Shown piece after piece: positions 47,101 to 58,447 of a stretch of DNA of 64,000 nt. A model generated the notes under the pieces. That model did no database searches and was not told where the DNA came from. It was given only the letters and a program-made list of their open reading frames with translations. Position 1 is the first letter of the stretch; every line of letters begins with the position of its first letter. The translations under genes and the position numbers were made by a program. Source of the stretch: Mugil cephalus (lineage: Eukaryota; Chordata; Actinopteri; Mugiliformes; Mugilidae); contig NC_061771.1 of the NCBI RefSeq assembly GCF_022458985.1, positions 23,261,501 through 23,325,500 of the forward strand, given 5' to 3'.

Positions 47101-49656
47101 TAAATAACACTGATCATCTTGTGACAATACAGTGTTCTCTTGGGAAACTTTTGGACCTGGCATTCATGCGGATGTTACTTAGACATATACTAGACCAGAC
47201 CAGACACCAACCCATAGCAATGACACTCTTTCATGGCAGCAGCCATCTCCAACAGGATGCAGCCTGACACAGACACAGAAATGCACATGGAATCCCCTCA
47301 ACCAAGACACCACAGGATAGAAGACCCATGTCCATTCTCCGATGAGTCACAACTGTTTTGGAGGCACAAGGGAGACCTACACAATATTGAGAAAATGGTC
47401 ATAATGTTATGCCTGATTGGTGGATCCTGCAAACAGCCAACCAACTTTTTCTTTTTCTTTTCTCCCTTTTCTCTCTAGACTTGGGAGAATTTCAGTGCAC
47501 TGACTTCTCTGCTGACGCGTTTTGAGCCTGGCCTGGACGTGGAGCAAGCGGAGACAAACTTTGGCTGGAACAACTTGGAACCGTACCTCTACTTCATCTT
47601 CTCCGTCTTCTTCGTCATTTTCTCCTTCCCCGTGGCCGACAAGAACTGGATCCCCTGTTCTGAGCTCTCCACCGTGGCCATCTTCTTCACTTTTGTCAGC
47701 TACCGGAGCCTCAGCCCCACTGCTGCGACATACGCACGCAAGGCGATAGTCATAGAGGTCAATAACCCCACTGATTACGGTTTGCATGTATGAACTACGA
47801 AATGCCAGAGTGTATTTGACATGATCACCGCTATAATCTTGCACAGCTCAAAATTTTCAACATTTCTAGCGTCCACTGAGCTATTGGTATTCATTCATTT
47901 AAATTCTGTTGGGAAATCTAATTTCAGCGATTTGTCAGCACAAATATTATTAGAGAATACTGAAAAAAAAAATCTGTAACTGTGCAGGACAGAAAATCTG
48001 CTTTTCTGCAGTGACTTGCTACAATGTTTATAATCTTCCCCATACAAAATGTCTATGGCCAAACCATGCCCCATTATAGTATTTGTTTTGTGCATTTTAC
48101 TGAAACCCAATTACATTGAGTGATTTCTTCATACTTATAATCAGGATTCATTCTGTCTGTTTACAGCAAATAAATAAATAAATCTCATATATCCACTCTT
48201 TTGCTACCATTTCAACCCAGGTGGCATCATCTCTGTGTTGCTTGACCCAGTTCCTGCCGGAGCACATGACAGTGCTTCGTTTTTTGGGGCGCACCTTCAC
48301 CACTCTGCCACTGGGGGAGTCTGTTGTCCTGAAGCTCAGTCTCCCTTGCCTGCTCTACCTTTACCTGTTCTACCTGTTTTTCAGGTGAGCAGAATTCTTA
48401 CTGACATTTTTCTGATACATCTTTCTATTCCCTAAGGTGATGAGAAAACATTTTACCCTGACTGCCTTTGTTTCTCCTCTCTTAGCATGGCGAGGATGCG
48501 CGGCTTCCACGGGACCTACTGCTTCCTGATTCCCTATCTCGTGTGCTTCATGTGGTGCGAGTTCTCCGTGGTGCTCCTCCAGCATTCCTCCCCCGTGGGT
48601 CTAATCCGCACTTGCGTGGCCTACTTTCTCTTCCTGTTCGCGCTGCCCGTTCTGGCGTTCGGCCTTGCCACCATGCTCTTCATCCAGCTCTTCAAGTGGT
48701 TCCTTGAGCTGGAGCTGACGAAGATGATTGTGACCCTGGTAGTATGTGCCATCCCGGTCACCCTGCGCCTCTGGACGCGCTTCAGCATGTCCATCCTGGA
48801 TGTCTTCCGCTCACTGACACACCGCGGGCCCGTCAAGCTCATCTTACTCTGCATCTCCATGGTGGTTGTGTTCTTCTCCGTCTATGTGTACCATGCAGAA
48901 GGACAGAAGGTGTACAACTCCACCCTGACTTGGAGTCAGTACAGCCAGGTTTGTGGGCCTCCTGCCTGGGAAACCAAAGGCATGGCCCAGACGCAGATCT
49001 TCTGTGGCCATCTACAGGGGCACAGGGTCACCTGGACCGGGCGTTTCAAGCATGTCCGCGTGGCCGAGACAGAGAACGGGGCCCAGTCTGTCATCAACAT
49101 GTTGCCTGTGTTCATGGGGGACTGGCTACGCTGCTTGTACGGTGAGACGTATCCCAAGTGTGAGCCAAAGAACGCCACAGCGGCAAACCTAACAACTTCG
49201 AACGAGGCGGCCGGCCCTGCGTCGGCCACCCTCGCAGTGCACATGCTGCTTCAAATGCAAGAAGAGGAAGAGTTGTGCCATATCAAGACTCTGGCGAAAC
49301 ACACATGCCACGTCAAGCGCTTTGACAGCTACCGCTTTGAGGTGACCGTTGGGATGATCGGGTCCGAGGACGCGGCCCGGGATATACTCCTAATGGCCAG
49401 CCACGAGTTCAGGCAAGTTCTGCTGAATCTGACCCCTGGTAACATGGTGGAGTTCAGCACCAAGCTGGAGGGCCGTCTAGGAGCCAAAGCTCCCGCCTTT
49501 GAGCTGAAGGCTATCCACTGTCTGGACTGTGCGTCCTCACTACTCACAGGGGGCAGGCAGGTGAAGATAGAGAGAGACTGGAGACGAACCACGATGAGAG
49601 CCATGAAGTTTGCATTCGATTTTTTCTTCTCTCCGTTCCTCTCTGCAAAAATCTAA
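41175..49656 (+). CDS. wfs1: Wolframin ER transmembrane glycoprotein, 11 coding exons
   Basis: Coding exons: 41175-41694, 43431-43510, 44944-45088, 45173-45346, 45612-45689, 45769-45908, 46011-46148, 46655-46900, 47479-47757, 48221-48384 and 48486-49656, all in phase, about 1044 aa (human 890). The order is a Pro/Ser-rich cytosolic region (to about residue 150), a SEL1-like segment ([21 protein letters not shown]), then [20 protein letters not shown], a helical membrane core beginning [18 protein letters not shown] and containing [19 protein letters not shown], and a lumenal domain ([43 protein letters not shown]). It ends [20 protein letters not shown] and NATAANLT are N-glycosylation sites. 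Wolframin supports ER calcium handling, the unfolded-protein response and insulin granule acidification; human loss causes Wolfram syndrome. Oddities are the long N-terminus, the 46-codon exon 46011-46148 with no counterpart in the human protein as I recall it, and introns splitting the region encoded by one large human exon. The donor at 47758 (GTCAAT) is weak. Confidence 0.95.
41695..43430 (+). other. wfs1 intron 1 of the coding region
   Basis: The intron is bounded by GTAAGA and CTCCAG. It contains a complete hAT-like MITE (42427-42763) and otherwise AT-rich sequence without genes. Confidence 0.8.
42427..42763 (+). mobile_element. hAT-like non-autonomous element, 337 bp, in a wfs1 intron
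   Basis: The termini are CATAGGTCTTCAAC and TTGAAGACCTCTG, flanked by CTCTATAT (42419-42426) and CTCTATAC (42764-42771), an 8-bp duplication with one mismatch. It belongs to the same family as the element at 21969 (shared GGGGTCC-GACCCCTAGG block). It has no coding capacity. Confidence 0.85.
44030..44640. repeat. Interspersed fish repeat in a wfs1 intron
   Basis: GGACTGTGAATAAAGATGGA, GAGCTCCCCCTGGTGTCTGG, GGTCATAAGCCCCACC and GTTAGTGGATGAGACATGGG form an ordered set that I recognise from a frequent but poorly classified teleost repeat. The downstream part (AACTGGTGGAGATAGAGCAG, TAGCGTCATTTTGGCC) probably belongs to the same element. The edges are approximate. Confidence 0.5.
47075..47424 (+). 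mobile_element. Tc1/mariner-derived non-autonomous element, copy 3, in a wfs1 intron
   Basis: It begins CACCGATAACATTATGAC and ends TGGTCATAATGTTATGCCTG followed by ATTGGTG. It carries TTTTGGACCTGGCATTCATG and TGACACTCTTTCATGGCAGC, blocks also seen at 60 and 63 kb. It lies just upstream of the acceptor at 47478. Confidence 0.85.
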
Positions 49657-50283
49657 GAAAAAAAAACGGAGCCTTATTCTTTTGATGTGATTTTCACCTT
49701 ACTAGTGCAACTTATGGTATTGTTTACAAATTGATCTACAGTGTTTATGTGCTGGCATTTGGTCACCGTTAACCTGTTCTCAATATTATTTAATATATTT
49801 GATCTTTTTAGTGCCAGAGTTTGCAAAAAAATGTACTATTTCAGTTTGTGTATAGCAGTTGGAGAATGGCCAGCTGCTAACTTTGGCTGCAGACACCCTC
49901 TTTTGGGTCTTTTAATCATTTTGTTGGATGAAAGCCTGTAGTTTAATTGTGCCAAATGGTGTGGAGTGAAGCCAATGCCCGGTGCTGACCACCTCTGAAT
50001 TCTCGGGGATATTGTACATTTGTTAAAGATAACCTATTACCTGAGCGACATTTATCTTTGATGGAGCAAAGTTGTCGATGCTGCTTTTGTGATAACATAG
50101 TGTGTCGTTACATTAGTGCATATTTAAATGCACAGTTAGCTATTTATTTATGGGCGTCCAGGAAACACAGTGAAGCGTGTGGAAGAAAGCTGTGCTATGT
50201 TATTTTCTTTGTGGTCTTAAAATGTTTTGTTCTTAAGCTTATTTATCTAAATTAGGGATCAGATTTTATGCCCTGAGCAACAA

Positions 50284-50286
<3 letters not shown>

Positions 50287-50322
<36 letters not shown>
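50287..50322. repeat. (AT)n microsatellite in the wfs1 3' UTR
   Basis: Eighteen AT units. Confidence 0.95.
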
Positions 50323-50326
<4 letters not shown>

Positions 50327-50566
50327 GTTTGAAAGCCAACATAAACACTGACTGAGCTTTTTGAGTTTGCAGTAATCGTGCAAGCTTTTTAATGTGTGCT
50401 TGTGCAGTTGCAGTTTCATTTGATTAAAACCTCAAACGACAAAATGCCACATTAAATTATCTTAATAAATTATCTTAATGGTGTATTTTTCTTTTTTTTT
50501 TTCAAAATCACGGCAGTATAATCACTCCCTCATTGTGTTGTAAAGGCTGAAGGGTCGGTCCATTTA

Positions 50567-50831
50567 CCATTTGAATTTCAGTTCAGACTGGAAAAATCGA
50601 GTCTTTTTTACTGAAATTTTTCAAAAAGTTTCATTTTCATGTAGAAAATCAAGGTCAACGAAAGGACCATATATGGTATCTAACATTTGTACTTCATGAT
50701 ACTCTGGCCCTGAGTACAGTTCAGTAAAGGTATTTCAACGTAGTCAATTGATGTCAATTGAACATCACAATGAAATTACTAACTGTTTTTCCGTTTTATT
50801 GATTTTCCAGTCTGAATTGAAATGGTTGAAT
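50567..50831. repeat. Inverted repeat with a 200-bp loop
   Basis: TTCAGTTCAGACTGGAAAAA near 50577 is the near-perfect reverse complement of GATTTTCCAGTCTGAATTGA near 50801, and the pairing extends into flanking CCATTT/AAATGG. It could be the ends of a small MITE or an RNA hairpin in the wfs1 3' UTR. Confidence 0.6.
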
Positions 50832-51912
50832 GGTTGTCAAGGCTACCCGTACCCTAACTCTAGCTTTTATTGCACTATTAAACAGTTTTATGTCTGCCAC
50901 TCACAAACTATAGAGACCTTTCTTACAGAAGAACTGACTCACACACTTGCACCTTTTTTGTCTCTCCTCTCTCTCCCTCTTATCTTTTTTTTAAAAAAAA
51001 AATCTTTGCTACTCAGCAGCATTGTGACTGATGTAGCCATAGTAATAATTTATTATGTCTTTGCATCCAGCAACTACAGACAGCTGATAAACCGAGGCAG
51101 GAACAAACCATTTCATGCAGAATCACGGGGGTGGTTACTTTTCCTGCCAAAAAGAACACTTATTTTTACTACTACATTTTATTATTGTATTACACATTAT
51201 ATTTTTATGATGATGGCTTTATAATTTTTGTCTCTCTCTCTCTCTTTTTATTTTTATTTTTTTACCTGTCTTTTGGTGCCTCTGACAGTCGGGGGCCCTT
51301 GGAATTGTCCTAACTTTTCCCCCATACAGCACCACTGAGTATAATTCAACCAAGGCCTCAATGTTAAATCTGATTTGTGTTTTTGAACGCAACCAGTAGT
51401 CATCACGTTACTAGATTTGAACAATTTGTCAACATCAAAGTTTCATTATCGTGAAATGAAGTATGAGTGGTGAATATATTTAGGTAGTTTTGATCCAAAT
51501 TTAGATATATACATTAAATAAAGGGATAATAATAACCCTATTCAGGAATTGTTAATCAAAACAGACAAAAGCGAAAGATTCAATTCTGATATTCCTACAA
51601 GTGCATTGGAAGAAAACTAAAAATGTGTTTTTTTTCTTAAAGATATGTGATTTTATTTTTTTTTCATAAAAGCAATACAATAGCAGTGGATGTGAACACT
51701 CTTAAACCCTTAATGTGTCTGAATGAGTATCCTGTGAATGTGAATGCATTTTTATCTCGTGATGAAGTTAATGGGGGTGTCAGTTACCATTAAAGTGCTT
51801 GACTTTGCTCAAAATAATAAATCCTGTGTGAAAGTTTTATTCCAAGACCGAGGGACAAGCCTATTGACAGACATTAAAAGATCTGACACGTTTTTGTTAG
51901 ATTTCATATTAT

Positions 51913-54008
51913 TTTATTAATGCACATTCCTTTCATTCGCCTCATTTGAGTTATGCTTTTGTACTGTTAGATTTGTCTCTCTCTCCTTTTTTTTTTTTCC
52001 AGAAGTATGATAAATATACACGCTAGTAGCATTGAGTAATGGCAACATGCTGCTGCTGCTGCTGCTGCTGTGCACCTGAACACAAATCCACTCGCTGGTT
52101 GTTGTGTGGTGAGGGTGGATGTGATGTGATTGCGGCTGACTTGTTTTAAAACTAGCATGTACGATGATGCGTTAGGTGGCCTGTCACTGTGTGCGCGTTG
52201 AGTCGTCGCCGTAGTACCGTACGTGTTGCTTAAAACAATTAGTGCAAGATCGTGTCTGCATTCAACGACATTAGCCGACAGTGAAGACCTGGAACACAAC
52301 ACGGGTCGGGCCGCAGGCTTTGAACAGCGGAGGAAAAAAAAACAAAAGAGGTGAAAGATGAGGAGCAAGCGGACACATGGAGCGGATATGACTGCTTTCT
52401 GTTCTTTTCTTGGGGTTTAGGGTTTTGCACAGTGAAATATCACTGATCCATCAGATTTCACATGTTAAAAAAAAAGTGCAAAGGGACGTGGTACATTCCA
52501 CCTCTGCACTGATTCTGTAGATCCACCCGCTGCAGTACGTATCCAGATCCCTTATCACAATCCCACCAGGGCCAAGGTCACTTGAAAAGAAAGTTATGTC
52601 GCCGTAAACCATCAAATAACTTCCACACAGACGTCAACTTTATCTCTATAGAGCCGAGGCTTTCAGTGTTGCACCCCAGAGTAGCACGTGGCCCAGTGAG
52701 GTATACACGGTATATACTGACATATATGATAACCTATGATAGACCTTCAGCAATGTACATAATGAGCTATTGCACTGATGATAGCCACTGACCTTCAAAC
52801 ACATTGCACACGAACACCGATCTTTGATTAAACTCAGATTAGCTGAATCGGAGGGGGGGGGTCTCGTTTATCAACAGTGTGCTTAGACTGCAACTTTTTC
52901 TGGATTGTAAAAGCAGAATGTGCTTTTTTTTTTAAAAAAAGCATTATTAATCAATTAATATCAATTAAACTTTCGTGTAGATTAGATTAGATTCAATCAC
53001 TAATCAGCTTCAGATGGAGCAATGACGTAACCATGTTGATGTTACACATTAAATTTCATTGATAAACCAATCAAAACCCAATGCAGCCTTATTATACCCC
53101 CAGCTTTCTGCAGCCAGCAATAACTACCTATGTACTGCTAAAAGAAAATATCTGAAATAGTGCGATTCCACAGCCTTTCTATAAATAAGATCATTTACAG
53201 TGTTTGTTTTTTTTGTTTGTTTTCTTGTTTTAGTTCTCTGGAACCAAAATTTGGTACCACCTTAAAAAAAAAAGAACACAGACTATTTACAGCCAACGGT
53301 AAAAAGAGTGAATACATTTATGTTACCTGTAGAAGAAGAGCTGTTTTTAAAGCAGGAATACCGTTCCACTGTTTTCTGTTAGTGCTATTATTGCAAAGTG
53401 AACGGGTGGGGGGGGCAAATAACATAGATCGGTTAACATGTGCGATCTCCAGGAGCACTGCTCGAAAGGAGAGATTCGGTTGCTGTTGTCGCCCGACAAA
53501 GGGTTGCCTTGCAGATCTGCACGGTAACATCACTGCTAATGCTCCACAGTGGCGACTTAGATTTAGATGCACTGTCTGATGAAGTCATCCACCCCGAGGC
53601 CCTGTGTGTGTTTTCCTTCTACCTAGTGCGTATCTTCCATTTCGTGTGAGAGTATATTAGTGTAACACTGTGTGACCAACAGCACTGAGTCACTGCAGAT
53701 GGAGAGGTGTCCCTGCACCTCTTGCACTGCCCCTACAGTTGGGAAGTTACATAAACATCTTCAAAAAGTGGGAGTGCAGAACAAAAAAAAAAAAGGTCCT
53801 GATGGGGACTAGAGATGTCGGTTTATCTCGGTGTTGAAACATGATTATACACGTGGCTCTGGGATCAAACAATCGAATTGGATAAATAATCTCATCTCAT
53901 CTTCCCGCGCCTTCTCTAAAACATCCAATCCGTCCAATTTGAGTCACTGCTCGCGCGTATGCTGCGACGGCCGGACGAAAACACCACCACCATCCCTCCG
54001 CGCCCCCG
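51913..54008 (-). other. Probable ppp2r2c 3' UTR
   Basis: This lies downstream of the ppp2r2c stop codon on the minus strand, with no coding signal. TTTATT at 51913-51918 reads AATAAA on this strand and would give a UTR of about 2.1 kb. A CTG/CAG run lies at 52048-52071. The limit is inferred; it may be shorter. Confidence 0.4.
52048..52071. repeat. (CTG)n microsatellite
   Basis: Eight GCT/CTG units in non-coding sequence, probably in the ppp2r2c 3' UTR, where the transcript would carry CAG. Confidence 0.9.
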
Positions 54009-57000
54009 TCACTGCGCCTGCGTCTCGGGGTTGACGCGATCCTGGAAGATGTACAAGTTGTTGGTGGCCGCTATGGCGATGATGTTCTCGGACGGGTGCC
54101 AGGCCATGTGCAGGATCTTCTTGGTGAAGTCCAGGCTGTCCACGCCCACGTCGCCGCGGCGACGCTTGCCGCCCGTGTACACACGGCGGGTGCGCAGCAC
54201 GGCCCGCGGCTTGCTGCTCTCCCGCCACGCCTCCAGGGTCACGCCGCGGCCCGTCTCCCTGTCGAACATCCGGAAGAAGCTGTTGTACGCGCCCGTCATG
54301 ATCACGCTGAGTGGAGAGGGGGAGGGGGTGGTGTCGAGAAGGAGGATGGAAGAGGAGAGGAAAAGGAGCGAGGTTCATCAGGGTAAAATCAGACAAAACT
54401 AAACTGAAGCCAAGAGGATTGATTTGACGTCTGCAAAGCTCCTCTCTGGGATTGATTTAAATGCCAGATAATGGGGGTTGCATTTAGAGAGATCCCCATA
54501 AGCAGAAATACACTGACTTAACCCCCTGCTTTGCCTTCAAATGTACTTAATTACACTATGCCGCCCACCTACACGCCTGTCACTGCCGCTTACCTGTCTG
54601 AGCTGTTCCAGACGCACTCAAACTTGTCAAAGATGCAGTCGTTTTCATAGAGGGAACACAGCTTACTTCTTAGATATTCATGGACCTGGGGGTGACGTAC
54701 AGAGTCAAATGTTGTTTCTGGTTTCAGAATAAAACTATACACAAAATCTGCAACAATCTGCATGTGTAAAAAATCTGGCTGACTTATTAATTCATTTAAA
54801 AAAATCACGTAGATCTATATTGTTGCGTGTAATATTCAATTTTTTTCATTTGTTTTTTGCTTATAACTTCTTACACCTATTTTTCTAGTGTTTTTCACTA
54901 TTATTATTTATTTTTTATTTTTTAAAATGTGCAACTGAGCTACTGTGACCAAACAGTTTCCCTTGTGGATCAATAAAGTCTATCCAATTCTATCTTTTAT
55001 CTTACCTGGTACGTCTCCACTGGTCCTTTGTCCATATTCAGGTCCCACACCTTGGCGGTGAGGTAGTCCCTGGTCAGCAGGTAGCGTCCGCTGTGGCTGA
55101 ACTTAACGTCCGACACAGAGGAAATGATCTCCGAGAAGAAGGACCGGCTCCCTGGATCCTCAGGTTCCTCAAAAACTGACAGAGCACAAACCGGTGAGGG
55201 TTACGTGTTTTGTTTTGTTTTTTTTTTTAAAAACGACTCGTCCCCAATGCCCACGCCGCGCTCACGTTTTGTGTGTTTGTCGCAGAGTGCGGAGGCCCTC
55301 ATGTCACAGAGGCGCAGCGTTCCCTTGCTGCTGCTGTACACGAACAGGTGGCAGTGGTGAGGGTGGAACTCGGCCGCTGTTATCACCTCCGTCAGGTCCT
55401 CCATGTTGGCTGGTTTGATGTCAACGATGTCTGAGGAGAAGGTCCGTCAAGGAGGAAACAACTGAAGAGATCCTGAACATAACATCACACGGTAAGTCCC
55501 ATGCACAGTAAAGCATGGTGAGCTCATCCTCCTCGGATTCAGTTTTAGATGAATTTGTCATTTCCAATGTATTCCAACTCAGTTCGCGATCGCAACCCCC
55601 CAAAATTTCCCCTTCCAATATGAACGCACGCTCTGTTCCCCTCACTGTTCTATTTGTGGTAGTCCTGTGTGGTTCAGCGGAAAGTGTACTGCTGACTGAA
55701 TTATTTAAACTCGTCTTCCATAGATGCCTCCACAATTTTCTAGGTCAGCTTCCATTTGAATGGGAAATCACCAAGCCTGTACCGAAAGCGCACTGTGCAC
55801 TATGATCTCAACATGAATGCAAACATAGCCCTGTCCTGCAAAAAAGGACATCAAGACGATGAGAAATGCGGAATTGTGTTTACAAGAAATGAGGCGTGGC
55901 TTAAGTAGTACATGTACAGTAGATTTCAAAAGCCTCACGCACTTTCCACATAATATAACTACATGGTGTTGATGGGATGCCCATCAACAGCATTTGAGGC
56001 ATGCACGCTACAAATCATGGGATTCAATGCACAGATTGCATGATACATTATTCTGCACCAAACAAATTGTGATTGCGTTTTTAATAATGCATTGGTTTTA
56101 TATTGCACTTTACTAAATACCCAAAGACGCTTTACATCGGATACATTATTCATCTGCTCGCACAGTCACACCCTGCTGGTGGTGGTAGTCTACCTCAGTA
56201 GCCACAGTAGTCCTGGGGCAGACTGACGGAAACATGGCTGCCGATTACGCGCCTACGGCCTCTCAGGCCACTGCCAACATCACTCGCTGTCAATCATACA
56301 CCAGCGTAGTTCACACTGGGAGCTAGGTGGGTTAAGTGTCTTGGACAAGGACACAACAGACAGGTTAAGGATAGGGCGGAATCAAACCACCAACCTTTCG
56401 GTTACTGGACGACAGCTCTGCCTCCAGAGCTGCAGATAAACTGTAGTGAAAAAAATGAAAAAAATATGATGTGATTGATAGTGACTTTACTTGAGTCATG
56501 TTTTCCCTCTCTGCTGTGGGAATAATTCAGTAATAATAAAGCTCACTGATCTTCTTTGTGCTGTGTACTTTTCTGAGAGGCCTCCTCCACTGAGAGATTA
56601 GATTACACATGACAATCACAGATTATAGAGTCAGAGAACAGCACAGAGTGATGCACGGGAGGACGACAGAATTAAAACTGAAAACGTCACACCACCAAAA
56701 ACAAAGGATACTGAAACTACGGTCTGTGATGCCCAGGTGCCACATATTAATGCGGAGGTCGTCGGCGGACAGGTAGGTCTCCCCGTCACTGTTGACCGAG
56801 ATGGAGTTGACATGGTAGGTGTGTCCGTTGGAGAACACGCGCCTGGGACGGACTTCCACCATCAGATCTGTAGGTTTCAGCACTGGCACCTTGGACGGAG
56901 AGGTGTAAGTGGTACGGCGATGGACAGCAGGAAAGGTGAAAAAAAAAGACAGTGTTAGGTGTTAGCATGTGAGTCAGGGATCGTGTGGGGGCAGGGCACA

Positions 57001-58447
57001 AAAGGGAAACTCGTGCGCCGATACAATGCTGTGCCTATGTGTCTGTGTACCTGCAGAGAGGTGATAGTGGAGACGTCCTTGAGCCGTCCCTCCTCATCTT
57101 TCAGGTTGTACCCCTCCGGTCTCTTGTCTCGCTCGCTCACCTTCCACAGTTTAATGGTCTTATCTGTGACAGGCAGCAGGAATTTCACGTCAGAAGTAAT
57201 TTAGAAACGTTAACTCCAGTCACAGTGGACTGATAATGATAATCTCCCGTATTTCGCTGCGGACGAATTAAAATGAAATCCATGTGGGAGAGCGTCGCTC
57301 AAAACGTCTTTGTTTGGGGAGTTTTGTAAACTGAGCCGCAGAATACGATCCTCGTTTCACAGATTTGGGAGAGCGATTAGGTTTATTTAAAGCACAGATT
57401 AAATTAAGTGGTTTTCGCACCAACAAGTGAGACTCCAACCACTTGGCTTGATGTTATTTCATCCTTCCTTGGTAATGAAAGAAGAAGCTAGGCTGCCCTT
57501 CGTTTGGGAAACAGGAAGTAGGTCATACTTTGCAACTGACACCGGGGTCACTGGGAAGATCACTGGATTTGTCATTTCTGATGCACATAATCTATATTTG
57601 TCGTGCTTTGCTCCCGCACAATAACAAATCTGTGAGATTCCTCACCATTGGTGGAGAGGAGGAAGTGTGCTGCGTTCTGCTGTGGCAGCCATCGGATCTT
57701 GTTGATTTTCTCTTCTATCTCCAGGCTCTTCAGGTAGTCAAAGTCAGGCTCGTGACTCTGGAACGTGCTGTAGACATTGTACTCCCCGGAGTCCCCCGTC
57801 TCCCCTGCCTCCTCCGACTCCCCCTTGGACTACCCAGAGAAGCAGACAGTAAAAAGAAAACACAGCTTTCAATGGACGCTTTTACAGTGTCTGTTAAGAA
57901 GCACGGCAAAGACCGTTGGGCTGACCTCAATCTCTCTCTGGAAGATGACCACTCGGCCACCTTTGTCCCCAGTGGCCAGCAGGTCCCCAGTCTGGTTGAA
58001 CTCCACTGTAGAGATGACATCAGCTGAGAGGAAGGGAGGAAAATGGGAGACAATTAAGTGTGATGACGGCATAAAAAGAGAGGCAGACAAAGAAGTGGTG
58101 TGGTGAAAAACGAAGGGTATAGAAGTGGTGACAGAAGTGGGACGACGACGAGAAAAAAAAATAACACTGCATCACCACATTAAACTGTATTCGGGTTGGT
58201 TCAGTAAAACCACATATTACATCAGCGACAAGCTCCTCAGACTCCAAACTATAAATCAAACATCTCTCACAAGAGAATATGATGTCTGAAGCACATTTCT
58301 CCTGTGAAGCAGAACAGGACAGAGACGACAGCGGCGCGTTATCTGACACCACGGGGACGGCAAAGACACACCGTCTGCTCTACCTTCAGTGACGTAGTCT
58401 CGCAGGAAGGTGTGGTTGATTTTGGGGCTCTCAGCGTCCTCGCCCAT
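54009..58447 (-). CDS. ppp2r2c: PP2A regulatory subunit B55 gamma, 9 coding exons
   Basis: Coding exons in transcript order: 58447-58384, 58023-57926, 57829-57646, 57163-57051, 56889-56712, 55430-55266, 55175-55006, 54685-54594 and 54306-54009, all in phase, 453 aa (human 447). The protein is the seven-bladed WD40 propeller of the PR55/B family: [64 protein letters not shown], then [20 protein letters not shown]. The opening [17 protein letters not shown] matches the gamma rather than alpha, beta or delta N-terminus. B55 subunits dock substrates onto the PP2A A/C core; the gamma form is brain-enriched. The 55-57 kb introns carry a SINE and a LINE-type 3' tail. An acidic insertion in exon 3 ([15 protein letters not shown]) lengthens the blade 1-2 loop by about eight residues, and two residues are missing after FLRD. 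It is convergent with wfs1 and divergent from the PDE gene. Confidence 0.95.
54830..55000 (+). mobile_element. 3' tail of a LINE-type retrotransposon in a ppp2r2c intron
   Basis: AAACAGTTTCCCTTGTGGAT followed by CAATAAAGTCTATCCAATTC is the characteristic end of many fish LINEs (TTTCCC-GGGAT-AATAAAGT then a short tandem repeat). No coding part remains. Confidence 0.6.
56086..56434 (-). mobile_element. tRNA-derived SINE in a ppp2r2c intron
   Basis: On the minus strand the element opens with an A-box-like segment and the B-box-like GGTTGGTGGTTTGATTCCGC. A conserved centre with TTGTCCAAGACACTTAACCC follows, and then the tail GATGTAAAGCGTCTTTGGGT-A-AAAGTGCAATATAAA. That tail is a common fish SINE/LINE 3' end. 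Gene and element share transcriptional orientation. No target-site duplication could be defined by eye. Confidence 0.75.

Larger units (their letters stand above)
49657..51912 (+). other. wfs1 3' UTR and convergent 3' junction with ppp2r2c
   Basis: AT-rich sequence follows the wfs1 stop codon. Candidate AATAAA signals lie at about 50463, 51517 and 51817. An (AT)n run lies at 50287-50322, and an imperfect inverted repeat of about 21-30 nt pairs 50567-50598 with 50801-50831. The first part is probably wfs1 3' UTR; the exact end is not determined. Confidence 0.45.

Noticed and set aside
47233-47478. 81-codon frame in a wfs1 intron
   Set aside because: It is translated from a Tc1-derived MITE and runs into the acceptor polypyrimidine tract; it is not a gene.
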